NCBI GenBank assembly: GCA_004297825.1
Contig: SCSX01000036.1
Coordinates: 62,001-126,000 of the forward strand
Source: Spirochaetota bacterium
Lineage (GTDB): Bacteria; Spirochaetota; UBA4802; UBA5368
Reading direction: 5' to 3'
Length of the DNA: 64,000 nt
The translations under genes were made by a program, and so were the position numbers. Below are positions 59,901 to 64,000 of the stretch, in pieces. The notes beneath the pieces are model-generated. The model made no database searches and was not told the DNA's origin. It saw nothing but the letters and a program-made list of their open reading frames with translations. How positions within the stretch are numbered: position 1 is the stretch's first letter; every line of letters begins with the position of its first letter.

Positions 59901-60617
59901 CCGGACCACGGGGACTTCCGCGCCGCCGGACGTGACGGTCTGGATGCCCAGGACGCGGTCGAGCTTTTCCATGTTGAGGACCAGAGTATTACGCATAACG
60001 GGAACGGCGCCCCCGGTAAGCCCCGTGCCGCCGCCCCGGGGAATGAGGGAGAGCCCCAGCCGCCACGCGGCGAGGACGATTCCCGGCACCTCTCCCGCCG
60101 AATCGGGGTAGGCGATCGCCGCGGGATATTCGACCCGCCAGTCCGTCGCGTCGGTCGCGTGGGCCACCTTGTGGATGGCGGTGAAATGCACGTTCGACCG
60201 CGCGGTCTCCCGCCCCAGCGCCCGCAGGGCCCTGGCCCGGAAACGCGATTCGGCGGCGAAGCGTCCGAAAAACTCCCCCTGGAGGACGCGGGTCTTTTCG
60301 ACCATGCGCTCCACGAGCGGGTTTCCCCCGGAGCCGCGCGCGATGATGGAGAGCCGCGCTGCGTGGAGATTCTCGAGGCGGCGAAGCTTTTTCCGGTTTT
60401 CCAGGAGGTCGTTGAATATGTACGGGTTGCGGTCGATGATGAAAATATCGCCGATCATCTCGAAGAGCAGCTTCGCGCTGCGCCCCGTCACGCGTTTCGC
60501 GCGCAGGCTCTCGAGGATATCGAGCATCTCCGAGTCGAAATACCTGAGGATTATTTCCCGGTCCGAAAACGATGTATAGTTATAGGGAATTTCCCTGAAT
60601 CGAAAATCCTTCTTCAT
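56955..60617 (-). CDS. Fused FAD-linked oxidoreductase and Fe-S protein (D-lactate/glycolate dehydrogenase type)
   Basis: A 1220-residue flavoprotein (ATG at 60617 with GCGGAGG upstream; longer frames are rejected). An N-terminal ~170-residue extension is unassigned. The FAD-binding domain has P-R-G-G-G-T-G-L-T-G-G-A-V-P-V, and the FAD-linked oxidase C-terminal domain includes A-T-H-M-H-A-G-D-G-N-V-H and GEHGIGLTKL. The C-terminal part has C-V-R-C-G-K-C-K-S-T-C and C-T-M-C-H-K-C-S-V-P-C (two [4Fe-4S] sites), then two CCG domains (YLCCGYPL; RCCGEGGTLAL). This is the fusion known for D-2-hydroxyacid dehydrogenases (GlcD+GlcF-like). Substrate (lactate, glycolate or related) is not determined. 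Confidence 0.9.
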   Translation of the reverse strand: MKKDFRFREIPYNYTSFSDREIILRYFDSEMLDILESLRAKRVTGRSAKLLFEMIGDIFIIDRNPYIFNDLLENRKKLRRLENLHAARLSIIARGSGGNPLVERMVEKTRVLQGEFFGRFAAESRFRARALRALGRETARSNVHFTAIHKVAHATDATDWRVEYPAAIAYPDSAGEVPGIVLAAWRLGLSLIPRGGGTGLTGGAVPVMRNTLVLNMEKLDRVLGIQTVTSGGAEVPVVRVEAGAVTDDVIEYCARHDYIFATDPTSAWASTIGGNIAENAGGKKCVMWGTAIDNLYSFLIVDAAGRTLEVTRRDHPHRKIEPGDLVVFDVRDAGSGSGEVLKTITLSGTDVRRKGLGKDITNKALGGLPGVQKEGGDGIIVSACFVLYRPFAFRKTICLEFFGSDLVNAARAIVDITAAFRDGGTAFLTALEHFDEKYVLAINYRNKSARTEIPKAVLLVDVEGNDRDALDKAGTHVLDLVRPYNTEGFIAESDAEGALFWKDRKNLGAIARHTNAFKLNEDVVIPLERLPEFADYIERLNIEKEIANDLRLTERIVEFLLTCKRSGKSGAPEAKLDAFAHRVTEIRDRCRGCLAGLEGGLPDKDRDGQILVSVEEDVLGAFPKSFHGYAELIREFETLAAAERTRRIIIATHMHAGDGNVHVNIPVHSNDYLMMREADETAGAVMREAVRLGGVVSGEHGIGLTKLKYIGREVLDAYAAYKRDADPGNLFNPGKLDPDFPLHMVYTPSFNLLELEAFILKAADIESLSASIAACVRCGKCKSTCNTHYPRGTMFYNPRNKILGVALITEAVLYDAQTSKSLSFRHFKKLREISDHCTMCHKCSVPCPVKIDFGNITLDIRDLMFQRRKAKFKLVTWLTLYYLRRRGYYANKFFRLALLKAGYAAQRTAHYAVKPVRALAGALAPRTTAMLKGRLPRSGDRTLRELLGIKGSGTFCVFENPDVPVKGSVVYFPGCGSERMFPEISIATIALLYHAGVRIVILPEYLCCGYPLLANGRTAAADMKSYENRVMMHRIADMLGYMEIRHVLVSCGTCFEMLEKYEIENIFNGAALMDINEYLASEGLYSSVRNGLKILYHEPCHTPLKNLGASKTFESLFGASPVMVPRCCGEGGTLALSTPEISNLLRERKAAGIVRESPGRRCTVLTTCPSCVQGLSRIDEGTRVTARALVVYAAETFLGIGWKKQFMRSVKKKGVEKILY

Positions 60618-60780
60618 GATCCTCCGCATGGGTCCGCGTATGATGCGCACAATATAGCACACGATTGCAAGGTGCGGTGCGGTTTGGCAAGAAAATTTAC
60701 GGTGCGGCGTGCCGGCATTCGGGGCGTTGCGGGAGGGCTACGCGAAGGAGTTCGGGCGGGGCCGATACTCTCGAAGGCGG

Positions 60781-61425
60781 TTAGCCCGTGTACACCACCG
60801 CGAGGATGACCGACGGCTTGCTGGCGACGCTCCTGAGCGCGTGGGGGATCGTTGAAAGATAGTAGATGCTGTCGCCCGCACGCAGGGTTTCCACCTTCCC
60901 GCCCAGCTTGATCTCGATCTCGCCTTCCTGAACTATCAGGAATTCTTCCCCGTCGTGAAAGGACGTCTCCGGGGGCCAGAAGGAATTTTCCAGGGTGATG
61001 ACGAAGGCCTCCATGTGGCGCGACTTCACGCCCGTGGAGAGCGACTGGTAGAGGTACGCGCGCTTCAGGCACGATTCCGGACGCTCGTGCGCCTGCTGCG
61101 CGCGGTCGCCCCTGCGCGTCACCGAGTAGTGGAATCCGGACGCCTCGTCCAGGAGGAGTCCCGCGCCGATGCGCAGTGCCTTCGACAGTCGTATGATCGC
61201 GTGAAGGTCGGGCAGCGCCTGCTTGTCCTCGATCTCCGCCAGCCGAGCCTCCTCGATGCCGGAGAGCGTAGCGAGCTTTTCCAGGGAAAGACCCTGCATC
61301 TCGCGGATGCCGCGGAGCCTGTCGCCTATATAGAGCTTTTCCTCCGCCTGGTTTTCCTCCTGGTAATAGCCGCTCAGGTCCTCGAGAAATTCCTGGTAGT
61401 CCCTGCTCTGAAAATTGGTTTTCAT
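60781..61425 (-). CDS. XRE-family HTH plus cupin regulator
   Basis: A 214-residue regulator with GGAGGAGG upstream. Residues ~30-90 form an XRE helix-turn-helix (DRLRGIREMQGLSLEKLATL, SGIEEARLAEIE). Residues ~135-212 form a cupin (SFHDGEEFLIVQEGEIEIKL, DSIYYLSTIPHALRS) that likely senses a small metabolite. It lies directly upstream of the FAD/Fe-S dehydrogenase on the same strand, so it may regulate that gene, itself, or the cupin and acyl-CoA ligase genes nearby. Its promoter carries a palindrome (61503-61515), consistent with autoregulation. Confidence 0.9.
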   Translation of the reverse strand: MKTNFQSRDYQEFLEDLSGYYQEENQAEEKLYIGDRLRGIREMQGLSLEKLATLSGIEEARLAEIEDKQALPDLHAIIRLSKALRIGAGLLLDEASGFHYSVTRRGDRAQQAHERPESCLKRAYLYQSLSTGVKSRHMEAFVITLENSFWPPETSFHDGEEFLIVQEGEIEIKLGGKVETLRAGDSIYYLSTIPHALRSVASKPSVILAVVYTG

Positions 61426-61495
61426 GGCGGCGCCTCCTCCCGGGGAGAACGTGATCGCGGGCTGCCCGGGGCCGCCCGCTCATCGATGCGAGGTA

Positions 61496-61524
61496 TGGTA
61501 TGCCCGGTAACCGGGGGTTGTCAA
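61496..61524 (-). promoter_or_regulatory. Promoter and operator-like palindrome of the XRE-cupin gene
   Basis: On the minus strand TTGACA (61524-61519) is followed by weak -10 candidates (TACCAT/ATACCA, about 61500-61495). The spacer contains CCCGGT-A-ACCGGG (61503-61515), a palindrome positioned to block RNA polymerase. Confidence 0.45.
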
Positions 61525-61556
61525 TGTAAAAAGCGTTTCGCGTGCGGTAAACGGAA

Positions 61557-62078
61557 CTACAGGCCGCAGATGACGGCGACGATTATCGATTTGCGGAATG
61601 TTCGGTTTTCGATCCGGTGAGGAATGGAGGAGCGGTAGTAAACGCTGTCGCCCTCGCGCAGCAGTATCTCCTCCTCGCCCAGGAAAATTTTTATCGAGCC
61701 TTTCCGCACCAGGATAAACTCCTCTCCCCTGTGCGAGGCGCATTCCCGCCGCCTGCCCTTGCCGGTCAGGGTGATCACGAAGGCGCGCATGGACGGAAGA
61801 GGTCCGGCCGGCCCGGGGGTTTTCCCGGGGCGTGCGGCGATACTGTCGATGGGCAGCATGCGCGCAGGGTCGGTGCGCGCCGCCTCATCCTTCCTTATTA
61901 CCGTGTATCCAAGACCCCCGCCCCCCGGTTTACGCGCAACGCCCGCGCCCTGGTGCCGGGCGCACAACCCGCGCACGTACTCGTCCCATTCGGGTCCCTG
62001 GAGAAATTCTCCGGGATCGATTCCCCTGCAGGAGGATTCAAGCTCCTGGGGTTCTTTCTTTTTCTTTCGAGGGCTCAT
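61557..62078 (-). CDS. Cupin protein without DNA-binding domain (paralog of the XRE-cupin protein)
   Basis: A 173-residue protein sharing the cupin of the neighbouring regulator: S-H-R-G-E-E-F-I-L-V-R-K-G-S-I-K-I, then S-V-Y-Y-R-S-S-I-P-H-R-I-E and I-I-V-A-V-I. The N-terminal ~90 residues are basic, with K-K-K-K-E-P-Q-E-L and no XRE helix-turn-helix. It most likely arose by duplication with loss of the DNA-binding part. No clear ribosome binding site before the ATG at 62078. The two paralogs are 131 bases apart, on the same strand. Confidence 0.8.
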   Translation of the reverse strand: MSPRKKKKEPQELESSCRGIDPGEFLQGPEWDEYVRGLCARHQGAGVARKPGGGGLGYTVIRKDEAARTDPARMLPIDSIAARPGKTPGPAGPLPSMRAFVITLTGKGRRRECASHRGEEFILVRKGSIKIFLGEEEILLREGDSVYYRSSIPHRIENRTFRKSIIVAVICGL

Positions 62079-62192
62079 TATCGTGTGGCGCCTGCGCTAC
62101 CCGGCCCGTTCCGCTGCAAAAGACTTGGGCGGAACGAGGGCACGCGTTAAGTATAAACCGTTGTTCATTATTTTACAAAAAAACCGTTTAAT

Positions 62193-62220
62193 TTGTACGG
62201 AAAATTTTTTGGGTTATATA
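62193..62220 (+). promoter_or_regulatory. Candidate promoter for the acyl-CoA ligase gene
   Basis: TTGTAC (62193-62198) and TATATA (62215-62220) with a 16-base spacer, in an AT-rich stretch between the divergent cupin gene and the acyl-CoA ligase, about 75 bases before its ATG. Confidence 0.5.
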
Positions 62221-62295
62221 TAATTATTGACGGCCTACCGGTCCCCCGCATAGTGACACCGGCGGGCCCGAGAACGCGCGTGAGCGGAGTGGCTG

Positions 62296-64000
62296 ATGGA
62301 TAAGCTTAGGAGCCAGCTCGGCGGACTGGTCCTGAACGAGGACACCGTCGTGGGCATTGAATTCAATACCTACATGAGGTATTGGGACAAGGTCAAGTTC
62401 CTCTCCAGAGAGAAAAACGGTTATACCACACAGGATTTCGTCCCCACGACGGGGGGCGATTTTATCGAGCAGCAGCTGTATCTTGCGGCGGGCCTGCTCG
62501 AACTCAACGTCGAAAAGGGCGAGACCGTCGCCGTATTTTCCCAGAATTCCATCCGGTACGCCGCCTCGCTTTTCGCGATTTTCTCCATAGGCGCCGTGTT
62601 CGTTCCCGTATATCCCACCACCACAGAGGAAGAGGTGGAGCAGATGCTCCGCCATTCCGAAACACGCACCATTTTCGCGGGGGAGATCGCCGAATACCAG
62701 AAGGCGCTGGCGATCCTGGACAAGGTCAAGTCCCCCCTGCGCAGGGTGATCGCCTGTCACCACATGGACGCGGGACCCGAAAACGTGATCACCTACGAGA
62801 AGCTTATCAAGCTGGGGCGCACCTCGAACCGGCTTCCCGAGGTCATCGATGCGCTTAAAAACATGAAGGGCGACGACCTGGCCGCGCTCTTCTACACCCC
62901 CGGCACCACCGGCGAACCGAAGGGCGCGCTGCTCTCCCACGCGAATTTCGCTTCGCAGCGATGCGTCATGGACATCTTAAAGGTAGGCCCGCGCGACGTG
63001 AAGCTGTGCCACCTGCCGTTCAGCCACGTATTCGGGCTGTCGGCGGATGTGTTCTCCTGCGCGACCACGGGCGCGCTCATGGGGATTATGAGGAGCTTCG
63101 AGACCGGGGAAATGCTCGCCGCGATGGCGGAGGTGCGTCCCACGATCATCTGTTCCGTACCGCGCATGTTCGAAAAGATCCGCACGAACGTGCTGCAGGA
63201 GATACAGAACGGCGGCGGTGTAAGGAAGACGCTTTTTTCGCTCGCGGTCCGTACCGGCACGAACATATACATGCGGCGCTGTAAAAAGCAGTTCATCCCG
63301 CCGCACGCCTTCGCGCTGCGCCTCCTTCTCTCACCGGTATACAGGTCGATCAGGAAAAGCATCCGCATGGCCAGGGTCAGGCTTCTCATTTCAGGCGGCG
63401 GGCCGCTCCCGGTCGAGGTCGCGTATTTTTTCGGCGGGCTGGGGCTGTCCATACTCGAGGGATACGGGCTTACGGAAACGTCCCCCGTGATGAACGTGAA
63501 CCCGCCGTACGCGAACAAGCCGGGAACGGTGGGGCCGCCCATCCCGGGTTGCGAGGAGAAGATATCGGACGAGGGCGAGGTGCTGGTGCGCGGTCCCATG
63601 GTCTGCAGGGGGTACCATCTGAACGACGAGGAAACCCGGTTTTCATTCACGCCCGACGGCTTCTTTAGGACCGGCGATATCGGAACCTTCGACGCGGACG
63701 GCTACCTCACGATCACCGGCAGGATCAAGGACCTCATCATCACCTCTGCAGGAAAGAACATCGCGCCCCTGCATATCGAGAAGCGCTTTCAGACCGACCA
63801 GTATATCAGCAATTTCTGCGCGATAGGCGACGGGAGGAAGTACATCTCGGCGCTCATTGTGCCCAATTTCGGCATGCTCCGCACGCTCGCGCGCGAGATG
63901 AACATCCCCTTCAAGGGGAACGAGGACCTCATCGCGCGTCCCGAGATCGTGAAATTCTACAAGGAGCGCGTGGGCGAGATCTCGTCCACGCTCGCCAAGT
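62296..64000 (+). CDS. AMP-binding long-chain acyl-CoA ligase, 3' end outside window
   Basis: ATG at 62296 with GGAG eight bases upstream; the frame is open through the right edge (568 complete codons). It contains the adenylate-forming signature Y-T-P-G-T-T-G-E-P-K-G (P-loop, with Pro for the usual Ser in the third position), S-G-G-G-P-L-P, E-G-Y-G-L-T-E-T-S-P-V and F-R-T-G-D-I-G. The family activates fatty acids as CoA thioesters via acyl-AMP. It lies divergent from the cupin genes, which might control it. The C-terminal domain is only partly present. Confidence 0.92.
   Translation, partial: MDKLRSQLGGLVLNEDTVVGIEFNTYMRYWDKVKFLSREKNGYTTQDFVPTTGGDFIEQQLYLAAGLLELNVEKGETVAVFSQNSIRYAASLFAIFSIGAVFVPVYPTTTEEEVEQMLRHSETRTIFAGEIAEYQKALAILDKVKSPLRRVIACHHMDAGPENVITYEKLIKLGRTSNRLPEVIDALKNMKGDDLAALFYTPGTTGEPKGALLSHANFASQRCVMDILKVGPRDVKLCHLPFSHVFGLSADVFSCATTGALMGIMRSFETGEMLAAMAEVRPTIICSVPRMFEKIRTNVLQEIQNGGGVRKTLFSLAVRTGTNIYMRRCKKQFIPPHAFALRLLLSPVYRSIRKSIRMARVRLLISGGGPLPVEVAYFFGGLGLSILEGYGLTETSPVMNVNPPYANKPGTVGPPIPGCEEKISDEGEVLVRGPMVCRGYHLNDEETRFSFTPDGFFRTGDIGTFDADGYLTITGRIKDLIITSAGKNIAPLHIEKRFQTDQYISNFCAIGDGRKYISALIVPNFGMLRTLAREMNIPFKGNEDLIARPEIVKFYKERVGEISSTLAK

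Noticed and set aside
1-64000. tRNA, rRNA, CRISPR arrays, transposases and prophage genes
   Set aside because: No cloverleaf, rRNA consensus, regularly spaced repeats or recombinase/transposase motifs were recognised by eye; a tRNAscan, barrnap and CRISPR-finder run would be decisive.

Overview
The window reads as chromosomal DNA from a GC-rich, diderm, largely anaerobic bacterium. Evidence for a diderm is the FadL/OmpP1-type outer-membrane protein, at least eight predicted lipoproteins, a lipoprotein-anchored HtrA protease and two class A penicillin-binding proteins. Evidence for anaerobic metabolism is an oxygen-sensitive class III ribonucleotide reductase, a B12-dependent class II reductase, an aldehyde:ferredoxin-oxidoreductase-type tungstoenzyme and a giant 2-hydroxyacyl-CoA dehydratase activase. 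CarD next to a PIN/TRAM protein, relaxed lipoboxes and the lipoprotein load would suit a spirochaete or relative, but no rRNA or marker phylogeny is available here, so the lineage stays open.

Layout. 1-5.4 kb: end of alanine dehydrogenase, a bidirectional terminator, then on the minus strand carA and an intein-containing class II ribonucleotide reductase. 5.5-10.6 kb: small lipoprotein, then a tightly overlapping plus-strand run (tungsto-oxidoreductase, class II aldolase, lipoprotein, gatC, thpR). 10.6-15.3 kb: small zinc protein, lipoprotein, membrane protein, an AT-rich island with a GIY-YIG nuclease and an attC-like element, and a zinc-ribbon membrane protein. 15.5-24.7 kb: PBP1A, periplasmic ankyrin protein, hypB, pfkA, a hicBA toxin-antitoxin pair, a cation-efflux protein and half of a type I restriction specificity subunit. 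25-32.3 kb: the dehydratase activase, then the nrdD-nrdG anaerobic reductase operon. 32.5-38 kb: small unknowns, a flagellin-like protein, thioesterase, hydrolases and an acyltransferase. 38.3-48.2 kb: a large cell-envelope cluster (1553-residue lipoprotein, FadL-like protein, 666-residue repeat lipoprotein) and a convergent tandem-repeat secreted protein. 48.6-54.7 kb: HtrA, a second PBP1A, CarD, PIN/TRAM and a flavoprotein. 54.8-64 kb: an ACT/malic-enzyme-like protein, a Cache lipoprotein, a giant FAD/Fe-S dehydrogenase, two cupin proteins (one with a DNA-binding domain) and the start of an acyl-CoA ligase.

The most notable observation is in the nrdD operon. The annotated-length NrdD stops after its C-P-V-H-G-Y region, and the glycyl-radical peptide (R-V-V-G-Y-F) is encoded by a separate 56-codon gene at 30009-30179 with its own ribosome binding site, in the same frame but behind TAA and TGA stops. 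The class II reductase in the same window is interrupted by an intein exactly in front of its thiyl-radical cysteine. Other items worth following are the attC-like element beside the GIY-YIG gene, the two lipoproteins that share a G-T-I-N-Y-x-T-G-A-I repeat around a FadL-type porin, and several perfect U-tract-less hairpins placed directly after stop codons.

No rRNA, tRNA, CRISPR array, transposase or prophage module was recognised.
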